A DNA stretch of 64,000 nt from Symsagittifera roscoffensis (lineage: Eukaryota; Xenacoelomorpha; Acoela; Convolutidae): NCBI RefSeq assembly GCF_963678635.1, contig NC_087063.1, forward strand, positions 58,846,759 to 58,910,758. Direction: 5' to 3'. Positions 53,599 to 64,000 of the stretch are shown here, in pieces. The notes beneath the pieces were generated by a model, which did not search any database, was not told where the DNA came from, and was given only the letters and a program-made list of their open reading frames with translations. Each line of letters begins with the position of its first letter. The stretch's first letter is position 1. A program made the translations under genes and the position numbers.

Positions 53599-53769
53599 CT
53601 CACACTTGGGAGCCATAGTGTTTGTGTAGCATGGCTTGCAGATGCGCTTGTGGTGTATGGTGAAGAAGGGTTTCCCTGCCAGCTTCTCCCCACAAGTCTC
53701 GCACGTGAAACACTTCGAGTGGTAAGTCTTCCCACCATTCTCCACTTTACTGTCTATCTTCAGCACAGC
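53599..53769 (-). CDS. LIM gene exon 2: LIM1
   Basis: 171 nt, 57 codons, between TTCGTAG and GTATATT. It reads AVLKIDSKVENGGKTYHSKC, FTCETCGEKLAGKPFFTIHH, KRICKPCYTNTMAPKCE. With CGVC of exon 1 it gives a complete LIM1: CxxC, HxxC, CxxC, CxxC. Phase 0 at both ends. Confidence 0.9.
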
Positions 53770-54299
53770 CTACGAAAAAAAATCAAAACTGTCAAAGACT
53801 TTTCAAAGTGATGAGTGTTGTGAAGAGTGCTTTAAAGACCTTTTTCGGAGTAAAGCTGTACAGGTGCGACCTTTATTTAGCTCTCCCTTTGTCGACTTTT
53901 TTTAACTCTCCCAAATCACACCCAAAAGACCCCATTTTGATCAAATTTTTCTGCGCCGCAGGCATAATTTTGAAAAAACAGGGCAAAAAAGGCCCCTTTA
54001 GAAAATTTTAGGTTCATTCAGTCAAAAATGGATTTCTCAAAACAGTACAAAAGGGAATCCCTTAGGGTCGGCAGGGGGTCGAATCTCTGAGCGGGATTTC
54101 AAGTTTTAAATAATTTAAATGCCAGATCTGCTGTAATAATGGCAAATTTTGGTTAAATAAAAGTAACATGAAAACTACTGCATGGCGCAGGGGTGCGAAT
54201 TTCAAATGCCAGATCTCAAAACTAATTTTTACATCAATTTATGAAAACAAGAACAGATAAACTTAGTTTGAGAGCACTGTAAATTATATTCTAAATTAC

Positions 54300-54329
54300 C
54301 TGCTCACAAACGCCGCAAGTTGCAGACAT
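54300..54329 (-). CDS. LIM gene exon 1 (start codon)
   Basis: ATG at 54329 opens M-S-A-T-C-G-V-C-E-Q, followed by a CAG/GTAATT donor. It contributes the first zinc pair of LIM1. The ATG sits after a run of A. The short first coding exon joins in frame to exon 2. Confidence 0.8.
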
Positions 54330-54649
54330 TTTTTTGACTTTTGGTGAACTTAGTTTTCCAAACTCAGGGATTGGTTGAAAAAATTGACGAGATTGGTTGC
54401 TTGGTTGACCGGAATAAAAAGATGAAACCTCTAAAAAATCACAGAAGTCAGGAATTGATCTTTTGTTCAAATTCAATTCAAAATTTTGTCATTTCGCGCC
54501 AAAAACGAATCAAGACCAGTCAGTCATTCACAATTAAAGTCATTAGTATTTTAGACACTAAAAGTTGAACTGAAAATTAAGGGAAGAATGATTTGTTCTT
54601 TTAAAACAGTAGAACCTTGATGAGTTGAAGTCCGGGGTGGCTTTCTCAC

Positions 54650-55007
54650 TTTCTCATAGAGTATTTTCGGATATGGTACACCGTCTGTTCGTCTTGCTAT
54701 CTTATTTTCGGCCGGATAGATTCGTGCAACTTCTTAGTTTTATACCAATTCAATTCTAATATTAATCTTATATCTCTTAGTCTCAACAGATCTAGAGTAT
54801 AAGGGTTTTATTGCGAGGTTAGAATCGAGAAAGAGCAACTGTTTTGTTTGCGAAGTTAAATTCATTCTTCTCTGGCTGAAACTATAAATAGTTTCAGCCT
54901 TACAGTTTATTGTAAGTTTTAGTCATGGATCATGATTGGTTAGTTCCATGTATTTGACAGAGGTAATTATGATTGGATATAATAATTACTTGTTTTGAAC
55001 TGGTTCC
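54650..55007. repeat. LTR-like dispersed repeat, copy 2
   Basis: Partner of 32273-32645 in the same orientation. It contains a perfect 10-bp-arm palindrome GGCTGAAACT-ATAAAT-AGTTTCAGCC. No coding. It lies upstream of the LIM gene, with copy 1 downstream of it. Confidence 0.65.
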
Positions 55008-55886
55008 ATTAAGCTGAATCTATAAAGCTTAGGGAAAAATTAATAGCAGAAAACTTGAAATTAAGTTAGCAAAGAAGAAGTTAAATTAGCGTCTACTAAT
55101 CAAACTAAAACCATTTTAGCCAGCAGAATGCCATGTTTTTAAACCAGGCTTAAAATTTTTGTCACACGCGTTTTTGTTTCCAAAGACCGGTTAAAGCGTA
55201 GAAATCTTTTTTCTTTTCGTCCGGTTATTTCAAATTTTCAGTAAAAACAATTGGTTTTCTTTTCTCTTATCGTATTTTAGCCGATCTAACCTGACATTTT
55301 TTCATGGCAATTGACTTTGAATAGAAGAATTCAGTGTTTGTCAATCAAAAACGAAACAATGGTATGTTTATAATTTTCAGAAAACAAACTTTTTAAAATC
55401 ATATACTTTTTTGTAACGGTTGTTATCGGATAATCAAAGAGTTTTACGTGCATGCCATATTTGGTTGTTTTGTTCCGCACTGTTCCAGGAACCTCTATGT
55501 ACGCTCGTAGTAAGTTTAATAAAATATCTTATTACACTTCATCACCGATGATAAGGACTCAAAATTATACATCAAAGTTCAAAAACAATTAAAAGTTCTC
55601 TTCGTTTTGAGAAAAACTGTTTGTTTTGTTTCCATCTAGGCTCAAATTTTACGGTTAACGATGCAAACTACCAAGAGAAAAAGCTCACCCCAATCTTGTA
55701 TTGCAAACTTTTTGAACCTAATTTGGTTTTTTATTCCGAATTTCAAAGGAAGTGACAGAATATTTTTGCTCGGGCAGGTTTTTTTCCTGACAAATTTCGA
55801 CTTTTTAACTAGCCATTTTTGACGAAAGTTTGTCATATCATCTGAACTGCATTATTATGTTGAGCTCAAATTTCAAAAAAGTTTGT
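55008..55886. other. AT-rich, no gene
   Basis: No credible ORF, RNA or repeat was found. Confidence 0.4.
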
Positions 55887-56575
55887 GAACCTGTGATCAT
55901 TTTTCATTAAGTTATGGGCGTTTAAAGATTGTCAATTTGGCCAATTTGGAACAATTAACGCCAAATTTATGTCGCGCTATTCACGCGTATGCGGAGATTA
56001 ATCCCTCTCAGAAACCATTCCAAATTGGACTTAGACATGCTATTTGGACTAATTTTGTTCCGACTTTCGATACGAAAGTGACGGAATATTTGTGCTCGGG
56101 GTGGGTTTTTTTCTTCAGACAAATTTCGACTTTTTAACTAGCCTTTTTTGACGGAATTTATTACATCATTCGAAAGGTATTGTTGTCCTGAGCTCAAATT
56201 TGAAAAGATATTTCACCAGTGATCATTTTTCGTAAAGTTACGGGGGTTTAAAGATTGCCATTTTGGCCAATTTGGGACAATTAACGCGCGATATATTTCG
56301 CGCTATTAACGCGTAAGCGGAGAGTTAATCCGTCTTAGAAATCATTCCAAATTGGTTAAAAGAAGCTTATTTGCCATAATTGGTTTGTTACAAGGAGCGA
56401 AATCTATCCTTTTGTACTTTGTATGGCGTGTGGGTAAAAAAATTCAAATTTTAGAAATGTTTTTTTTTTTATTTTGTTTTATTTCATTGAATTTTTAAAT
56501 GTTATTACTGCTCCATTAACCTTAAAAGGCAGTTGGAACATTCAGGGCTTCGCCCTGATACGAGCAGTCTTGTTT
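55887..56575. repeat. Two further copies of the dispersed repeat family
   Basis: 55887-56042 and 56208-56575 share GTTTAAAGATTG..CATTTTGGCCAATTTGG, AATTAACGC and CGCGCTATT(C/A)ACGCGTA. The second has the full tail with GGGCTTCGCCC, a short hairpin. A diverged tail is at 56695-56760. See 51961-52387. Confidence 0.82.
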
Positions 56576-56760
56576 GTTTTGTTTTTGACAAAATGTACTT
56601 TTTGATTTTTTTTGCCTGTGGAGGTATAATTTTCAAAAAAACGCAAACGGAAAAAAAAACATTAACTTTTTTTTTACAAATTTCATAAAGCAAACACTAC
56701 ACCATAGAATTTTAAAGGCAATGGGATCATCTTGGGCTTCGCACTGATACGAGCTGTTTT

Positions 56761-59700
56761 TGTATTTTATTGCCGAAGCCAGAAGCGGATTTAGATGGGG
56801 TGCAGACGCTTCTCCCTCAGGAATGCGATCCCTTGACGATCCAAAGGGCCCCATTTTTTGGCTAACCGGTTATAAAAATTTTCCAAAAGCAATTTTAACG
56901 CCAATATAACTTAAAAGTGTTAAGAAAAAGCGCAGGGCAAAAAAAGTTTTTAAAACCTCACAAAAAGTGCCTTTTTTTGCTTGTTTTTCCAAAAAATCGC
57001 CTGCGGCGCTGAAAAAATGCTGAACATGAGGAGCTTACAATGACTTAAACAGACTCAGGATAAACAATTCGGTCGGCTTCAAAAAAAAAGTCTACTGGTT
57101 TTTACTTACTCTGTTGTTTTTTTTTTCTGTCATCCGCGGTCCTCTCATCTACAGCGGGTCTCACAATCGGGAAGAACAGACTGTTTTTTTGAATGTTTAA
57201 CTAAAGCTCTTGCAATTTTTTTTCAAAGAACATGAAGAAATCTTCTTCCCAATTGCAACTGAAGCAATAAAAAAATTACGAGGATTTGGTAACAGGCAGT
57301 AATGTAAGCTAGCTGTGTGCGAAATATTGATCATGGAGTACAGCAAGTTTCAAAGACCAGTAGTTTTTAACCTCTATTTTAGGGTTTTTTAATCAAAGCT
57401 TTGAATAATTTCATTTTTTGTTTCATAGTTTTTAGCTATCAAAACCGAGCTTTCAGTTTCTAGATGATATCAGTCCCATAAAAAATCAAAAATCTTCAGA
57501 ATTGTTGCAAAAACACACTTGAAAATGCTAAGTGATGTCGACATTCACATGTAAAAAAATCATCAATCGTCAATCTCCGAACTCAAAACAGAATTTTTTC
57601 GGTTTGAAAAATTTGTAGATTTATTTTTTTGATTGAGATCCCAATTGAATTTGATAGCATTTGCATTACGAAAACAAAAGATTCTGACTAAACCGAATGG
57701 AAAAAAAAATAAAAAAAAATGAAAAAAAAATCAAAAAAATTGTTTTTGTCAATAAAATTTTTAATAATGGCAAGAAAAGCACTAAATACTGGTAAAAGAA
57801 CTTTCACCATTAAAAATATTACAGAACGCTTCCAAAAAGCTCGAAATATTCTGAACTGTCGAAAAAAAATTCTGTGGAACTAAGCCAACAAAAATAAGCA
57901 GACAGACAATAATCTAAATGAGCGATAAACTTTCAGTTAGCAAAAACACAGGTTTCGACTGGAATGGAATTCCTCGGCTTTCTCGTCTAAAACATGGGTG
58001 TTGCGACAACTCAGAAGAAAGCTGAATCTTAAAAAAAGCAAGCTACGGAAATTAAGCCGACAAAACTAAACAGACGGACAATTTTCCGAAAATGTTTTAA
58101 AACACAAGTATGGAAAATTACAAGTTCCGGCCGCAATCAAAACGCCAACTTTTGCCGTTTAAGGCAGTTGTGCTTACCTCTAAGACGGATGCACTGAATT
58201 GCTGATTGAGTTTGCATTTGAATTTACAAATACCAAGTGGTATCAAAGCCAAAAAAAACCTGAGCAGAAACCCTTCATTTCGGAAAAAAATCATTCCAAA
58301 AACAATGGAAAGTTGCAAGTCCAATTTCACCACCACACACAAGCACAAAAAAATTTATCGGCTCTCAAACGACGCAATAGAGAGATATAAATTGTTTTAT
58401 AATGAGTCAAAACCCAAGCCGAAAAAAAAGACCAAAAATAAGTTTTTAATACATTCAGTTGGCAAAATTGCAACCAACAAAAATAGATCGATTAAGCCGG
58501 CTAATCAAAGTGCTAGGATTCTCGAAATTTTTCTGTTGCATCAGAGAGGCACAGTTAAGAAATGAATCTAGGAGAAAAGTCCCGAAACAAAAAAAAATTA
58601 AGTGTAAATAATCTAGCAACCGATTGCAATACCCTTGGTTATCGCAACTGTAATAAAAATCACAAAATTAAAATTTCAAAATCATGCAGTCTATTAACAG
58701 TTTTCTTGGAGCAACATAAATATTTTTTTTTTTTTGTAAAATCGCAAAATCCAGTTCAAGATGGCTCAAGTCTACGTAACAGTGTTGATGAAGCACCTTT
58801 TTTTTTTACTAAATACTATTTTCAAAATACTTCCAGCAGAATTGAGGATAACGAATAATAACCTTCTGAACTATTTACTCGAGACAAAAAAATCGAGAAA
58901 CGTCTTTTTTCTAGGAACACTCAGGGACTCAAAATCAAAAAATTTAAAGATAAAACCACAAAAATGCGCAAACAAAAAAACGCAGAGAATCAGTGGTATT
59001 AGGCTGCTGCTGCAATCGCGAAAAAAATTTTGCCTGTTAAGATCAGAGTGATCAAATTTTGCAAAAAAATCAAGGAAAAATAAGAGCGTGATTGTTACAG
59101 AAACACAAAGCGCTACCAGCTGACAGATGTCTCGGAACAGTTTATTAGTGATTTTTTGTAAATTTATAGGAGAAGGTAAATTTTATTGTTTCTAAAGGTA
59201 ATCTTTCGTAGACATGTTTTATTATACAAAAAGTTTATGAATCCAACATTTTTGCAGAAAAAAAACATAAATGAATTGTTGCTGAAAATTGTTTGCTGAA
59301 GGTTGTCGCAATTGACAGGTACAAGAATTATTTAACAAAATCTTATTAATCGAGATGAATGTATGATTTGTAAGAACTTGTAGGAATTTGTAGGAATGGC
59401 AGATTATTGATGGTGGATTATAAGCGCAGGAAGACCAAATTATGATGTCGTAAATTAGTGCCAAAGGGGCAACCATTTGGTAGAAAAGGTGAAATTTTCG
59501 AAAAATATTGAGCCAGGAAAGCTGATGAAAAAGTTAAAATTTGAAAAAAAATACCAGTTTTTTTTTGCTTTTATTGGGGTAAAAATCAGAAGACAAGTTT
59601 CATTTTTCTGTGTGGTTAATTTCTCTATGAGGGCTAAAAACCAGATTTTTACCAAAAATACAAATATTTCAAAACTTTTGCAGGCTTCAAATAAATTGCA

Positions 59701-60730
59701 GCATGTTCTATAGGCTGAAAATTTTGTAAAACCATTTTTCGGTGCACAGCTATAAGTCACCCGAGGCCTTGAAAAGAAGTGGCCTACTTTGCTTTTTGTG
59801 AATTTTCCGGTTTTCTTTTGAACGCATGATTTTGAATTTACAATGACGTTTTTGAATCAAATCTTTCGATTGATGATGAATAAGGAATTTTTGTTCGGGC
59901 AGTTTGATTTGCTTATCGTTCTCATAACACCAAAAATCTATCTATTCAACAAAAATATCCTTGCCACGCTGGTGAATTTTCCCAAAATTTCGTAAAACAC
60001 TGTTTGTATGCGTGTTTTACAATTTGTTAACCAGACTGCGTTTTCTCCTCTTCCACGTTTAAATTGGTGCCATCGTTGCCTTTAGAAGCAAAAACTGGTT
60101 ATTTGACCCAAAAAGAGCTTTCAAAATTCGTAAATTAGTGTAGCTTTCAAAATTCTGTATTTTTTGAACGATTTTTGTGAGATCGCAACGAGACTTTTTT
60201 CGGTGGAACCAGGCGCGGATTTAGGGTTTTTTCGGAATGACAGATTATTGATGGTGGATTATAAGCGCAGGAAGATCAAAATATGATGTCGTAAAGTAGT
60301 GCCAAAAGGGCAAGCAACCATTTGGGTAGCAACCATTTAGGTGACATATTCCTCAAAAAACTCTCCCTCCTTAATCCGCTACAGCATAATTAGAACAATA
60401 AGAACAAATTTGTTTAAGTGTGATGTATTTTGAATTTAAGCGTTGTGTCTTTTTAGGTTGTTCGATAACTTTAAATCGTGACGCCTGCTCAGTTTGATTG
60501 GATTTTTTCAAATGAAAAAAAAAACCTTTTGATTATTTTGTTCGTTAGTACCAACGCTATTTTTTTCTTTTGATGCCCAAAAATTGTCAAAATATGTCAT
60601 CCGGTCTATTAAGCCCTAGACCAGATAGCATTAAGGTTCGTTCGGTTATTACTAGTTAGCATATTTACCAGGCAAAAAAGGTGTGTCAAGCTATTCCTGT
60701 CTACACTCATAAATTTACATCGTTAAGTTA
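56761..60730. other. AT-rich intergenic region, no gene
   Basis: Many A and T runs. Overlapping short ORFs at 58199-59051 are Lys/Asn-rich products of AT bias and show no domain. A repeat pair of about 90 bp occurs at 59393-59480 and 60234-60330 (GCAGATTATTGATGGTGGAT, then TATAAGCGCAGGAAGA). Confidence 0.5.
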
Positions 60731-60907
60731 TATTTGCAGGAAGAGCGTCTCGTTTTGCTGATGGTATCGACCATAAGTCCAGGCAGGACTTACTCACATC
60801 GCTTAGAACAAATAAATTTAATCCTCTTAAAAGCATCTGTTCAATTATTCAGCACAAGACAAAGAACAAATATTAAGTTCAAGAAATCGAATTTGTGCTT
60901 GTACGAT

Positions 60908-62645
60908 ATGGCTTATAAATTGGCGGTAGTTTACGGGGGCTGCGGAGCTTTAGGAAGAGTTTTTGTCTCCAAGCTTAAATTATCCGGAGCCTACGAGGTA
61001 ATTTCAATCGACTTCACGCCGAGTGCAGAAGCTGACAACAATGTGCTAGTAACCGAGCTCTCTGATTGGTCGAGACAGAGCAGTGATGTGATTGGTCAAT
61101 TGGACAAGGTGGTTGGGAAGCGCAGGAATATTGACTTGATTGCGTGTGTTGCGGGCGGATGGGCGGGAGGCAGCGCGGCTGAGTTGGACGTGGTGAAGAA
61201 TAGTGATTTGATGTGGAAGCAAAGCGTGTGGTCGTCCCTCATATGTGCCCAGATCTGTAAGTAAATGTTGGAGGCATTTGAGAGGGGAACCGAACAACCA
61301 AAGATTGAAAAAAGTATACAAAATGTATCTTTTCTTATATTTTGGCCTTTTTTTCTCCTTTCACTAACATATATACCTTTGGGTTAAAGTTCATATGTGG
61401 GTTAAGTTTAAAGTTTATGCAATCAAGTGTGACAACGTAAATTGAAAAACCGTTCTGCTGCCTAATTTCGTCGGAACTTTGTCGTAAATGTCAGCCTGAG
61501 GCAGAGTGTTGAGGTGTTTTTTCATAAAACTTTTCACGAAACTTTTTAACTCTACCAAGATGATGATCCGATATTTTGCAAAACACGAAAAAGACTTTTT
61601 TTTAAGTTACTAACTAGTCAGAAACGTCAATCTTAAAAAAACCTGGACAAAACGCCGTTTATATAAATTTTTAGATGCATCCAATTAAAATGATTTAGAT
61701 AATGTTCAACAGAAATAGGATGGTTTTTCATGCTTGCTCCCTCTCCAATTTAACTATACATTTTTTAACACATAATTCACTGTAAGATCTGATGTCGAAA
61801 AATATATTTGTGTCGAACAATAGTACAAATCAGGAGCTTATTGAATGGCGATGGTGTTGATTTTGCCCCTCGTTGCAGCTGTAATGAAAATAACCAATAT
61901 CGAGTCTATGTAATTATTGTTATGTTTTTCATCCTTTGTCCTTCATTTTAGCATCCAAATGGTCGAATCCAGATGGAGGTCTCCTCCAGCTGACCGGCGC
62001 AGTGCCCTCTCTGGGTGGGACACCTGGCATGTTGGGCTATGGAATGGCCAAGGCAGCAGTCCACCAACTCACTCACAGTCTAGCAGCTCCAGGCTCTGGC
62101 ATTCCCGAAGGTATCCAGAGTAACCACGCTCAAAAGTTTCCACAATATAGTTTTGAATAAGAATGAGCTTTTCTAAAGGTTTTTACCTTCTATATATCCT
62201 TACAAAGATTATTGCCATTTTTCCATTATATACTTAAGTTTCAATTTGAAACTACATTATTTCATGAGACGAAGTCCCTTTCCGTGTACGTCCCCACACT
62301 GAAAGTTTAAATCAGACAACTTAAAGGTTAATAAACTGGACTGCATGTCATCCCATAGTTTTTTTGACGTCAGAACTGTACGGAGAATCGGGTTCGAAAA
62401 ATGTTTTTAGTGAAATTGACGTTTCAGGATCTTCAGTTGTGGCCATTCTTCCCGTAACTCTCGACACTCCCATGAACAGGAAATTCATGCCAGACGCTGA
62501 CTTCACCAGCTGGACTAGTCTGGAGTTTGTGGTGGACACAGTCATGGCATGGCACGACCAGTCAGTTGATGCAAGACCCAAGAATGGTGCCTTAGTTCAG
62601 TTTGTAACCAAGGATGACGTAACTGATTTGATAATCGAGAAATAG
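60908..62645 (+). CDS. QDPR: Dihydropteridine reductase (QDPR), three exons
   Basis: Exons 60908-61256, 61952-62110 and 62428-62645, 241 codons, close to the 244 of human QDPR. All four introns' boundaries follow GT/AG and the frames join. The protein is a short-chain dehydrogenase: an NADH-binding strand with [59 protein letters not shown] with the catalytic Tyr and Lys (YGMAK), and [20 protein letters not shown]. It reduces quinonoid dihydrobiopterin to tetrahydrobiopterin, the cofactor of aromatic amino acid hydroxylases, in the cytosol. The start at [11 protein letters not shown] matches family N-termini; an in-frame ATG at 60734 exists but TTTGCAG at about 60733-60739 looks like an acceptor of a 5' UTR exon. 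Intact. Confidence 0.95.
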
Positions 62646-64000
62646 ATAAACTTGTAATTTTGTTGCTTATCCAGGTACACGAATGGCCAGATAGCTGAAC
62701 GAAAATAGCTTGCTCACCAAACGAAAAAAGAATTAAAAGTGATTTTAATAAGAACAGCTGCTTGTTGTGCTAGAGGCGCCCATAATTCTCAACAGTTATC
62801 TTTACAAACAAAAAACTGGAGGAAATTGTTGATTTTGAAAAACTGTTTAAGTCCAGGTGTCATTAATAACGCTTCCATATTTTCAATCCAAAAAAGTAGC
62901 ATGTAAAATGAGTAATCAAAATATTCCCAGTGTCGAGAAAAACTGGCCCAAAAGTTTCGAGTTTTGGTTCATTTTCAAGCGAGTAAAGTACGAGAGCAGA
63001 TATTTTATAGAAGGATAGGAACATTTTAGTTTTATTGTGGTAAAAAATTTTCTGCGCGGTCTTGAGAATAAGAACTTCAACGATACAAAAACTATCTGCA
63101 AAAAAATGAACCCCTTTCCCTTCCTCAGGATTTTGACCCCCTATCGACCGAAAGGGTCCCTCATTTGGTACTTTCTAAGATATCCATTTTTGGATGATCG
63201 ACTTAAAAATTTTTCTAAAGGCGCTTTTGACGCCGATATATACTAGTTAAAATTTTCCAAAAAGTGCCTAAAACGGCTTTTTGACCTGTTGTTTAAAAAA
63301 TTCATGAAATTACGGTCAGCTTGTGTTCTGGGAGCGCTCGGGAACTCAATTTGATTGACCTAAAAAAGGTCGTCAAATATTATTTTAAATGTTTTGAACA
63401 TCCGCCCCGTCGAAATGAGAAAAAAAAACGTTTATATTTAAAAGTGACTTTGGTGGCAACCAAATAATGAAAAAAAATATCATTCAAAGTATAATAACTG
63501 TGTGCCACTTAATGCTGATAAATTCTGATCAAAAATAATTTTGCCAATTATTCCTACTGCTAGTCTAAAACAAAAAAAAAGCAACTTTTGGAAAAACTTT
63601 AGAGGCCTTTGTGCAATGGCCAAAAATAGCATGAAATATCTGAAGTTGTAAGCATTTGAAAAAATTTTTGCGAAACTAAAAAGCTGTGAAAAAAATGACA
63701 GTTTTTTTAAATAAATTGTGGCAAAAGAAAACAGAATTACTTGAAAGTGGCCGACCCGTAATCCCTACCTAGCGCATCATCATAGGTCCTGTTGTCCTAC
63801 AATTATAAAATTAAATGGAAAAGTTAGATACATGGGATTTCAATGTTTTTGCTCATTACGTTTTTGTTCAAATGTAGGAGGCGTCTTTTCAGCGGTCAAA
63901 AATCTAAACTTTTGGTCTAAATTTTGGTCTAAACACGAAAATTCGCCTTAAAATGCGCAAATAACTGGGACATAAAAAGCGCAAATAAAACGTAAAATTT
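62646..64000. other. AT-rich downstream region, no gene
   Basis: No credible ORF. A stretch near 63100-63290 (TCCTCAGGATTTTGACCCCC, then AAAAAGTGCCTAAAACGGC) resembles sequence around 56800-57000 and 53870-54010, probably a dispersed repeat. Confidence 0.4.

Larger units (their letters stand above)
33357..54329 (-). other. Host gene span: multi-LIM-domain protein with Gln-rich tail
   Basis: Five exons on the minus strand: 54329-54300, 53769-53599, 53451 to about 53188, 52778-52652, and 34093-33357. Exon 1 has M-S-A-T-C-G-V-C-E-Q. Splice sites are AG/GT where both sides are clear, and frames join at exons 1-2, 2-3 and 4-5. LIM1 and LIM2 are complete, LIM3 has only its second half, and LIM4 is split across exons 4 and 5. 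LIM domains are zinc-binding protein-interaction modules, often in cytoskeletal adaptors. The last intron is 18,558 bp because of the Polinton. I do not recognise a specific orthologue. Confidence 0.85.

Noticed and set aside
58199-59051. Overlapping Lys/Asn-rich ORFs as genes
   Set aside because: Low-complexity product of AT-rich sequence with no domain or splice evidence.

Overview
The window is a repeat-rich, AT-rich piece of an invertebrate animal nuclear genome. The evidence is two intron-containing animal genes, Ty3/gypsy-type retrotransposons, and a nearly complete but decayed Polinton/Maverick DNA transposon. I cannot name the species from the sequence.

Layout: (1) Positions 1-21449, minus strand: two adjacent, roughly 9.5-10 kb copies of one unusual Ty3/gypsy-like element. 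Reading right to left, copy B (about 21.4 to 9.4 kb) has Gag with zinc knuckles, retropepsin, RT, RNase H, integrase, a Pol tail that looks like a degenerate TARG1/ALC1-type macrodomain, an AT-rich gap, and a second long ORF (ORF-X: coiled coil plus a possible SGNH/GDSL-like region). Copy A (about 8.4 kb to the window edge) lacks Gag and protease. Both copies share the same internal RT deletion that removes the YxDD region, so they look like a duplication of an already dead element. (2) 21.5-32.6 kb: a 36-bp minisatellite, a 240-bp tandem pair, an A-rich Gag/protease retroelement relic on the minus strand (about 31-27 kb) and an LTR-like repeat. (3) 33.36-54.33 kb, minus strand: a host gene for a multi-LIM-domain protein with a Gln-rich, repeat-bearing tail. 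Its last intron is 18.6 kb because a 15,490-bp Polinton (34114-49603) sits in it, with AGTAGT-starting terminal inverted repeats and a perfect 6-bp target duplication TTTGAT. (4) 54.6-60.7 kb: AT-rich, gene-poor, with dispersed repeats. (5) 60908-62645, plus strand: a full-length three-exon dihydropteridine reductase gene (QDPR). (6) 62.6-64 kb: no gene seen.

The Polinton carries protein-primed DNA polymerase B, adenain-like protease, major capsid protein, pVI/pX-like peptide, penton-like minor capsid protein, RVE integrase, packaging ATPase, and several accessory genes. The accessory genes include an intact ORF resembling the PC4/Sub1 ssDNA-binding fold and a gene with an HYH motif. Its interior holds a tandem 640-bp repeat whose conserved core is a run of hairpins, and a separate inner inverted repeat enclosing the accessory region. 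Most core genes carry stops, frameshifts or lost catalytic residues, so the element is fossil.

The most unusual points are the Polinton inside the LIM gene intron, its accessory block (PC4-like protein, HYH protein, structured tandem repeat, inner inverted repeats), and the macrodomain-like tail and ORF-X of the gypsy-like family.
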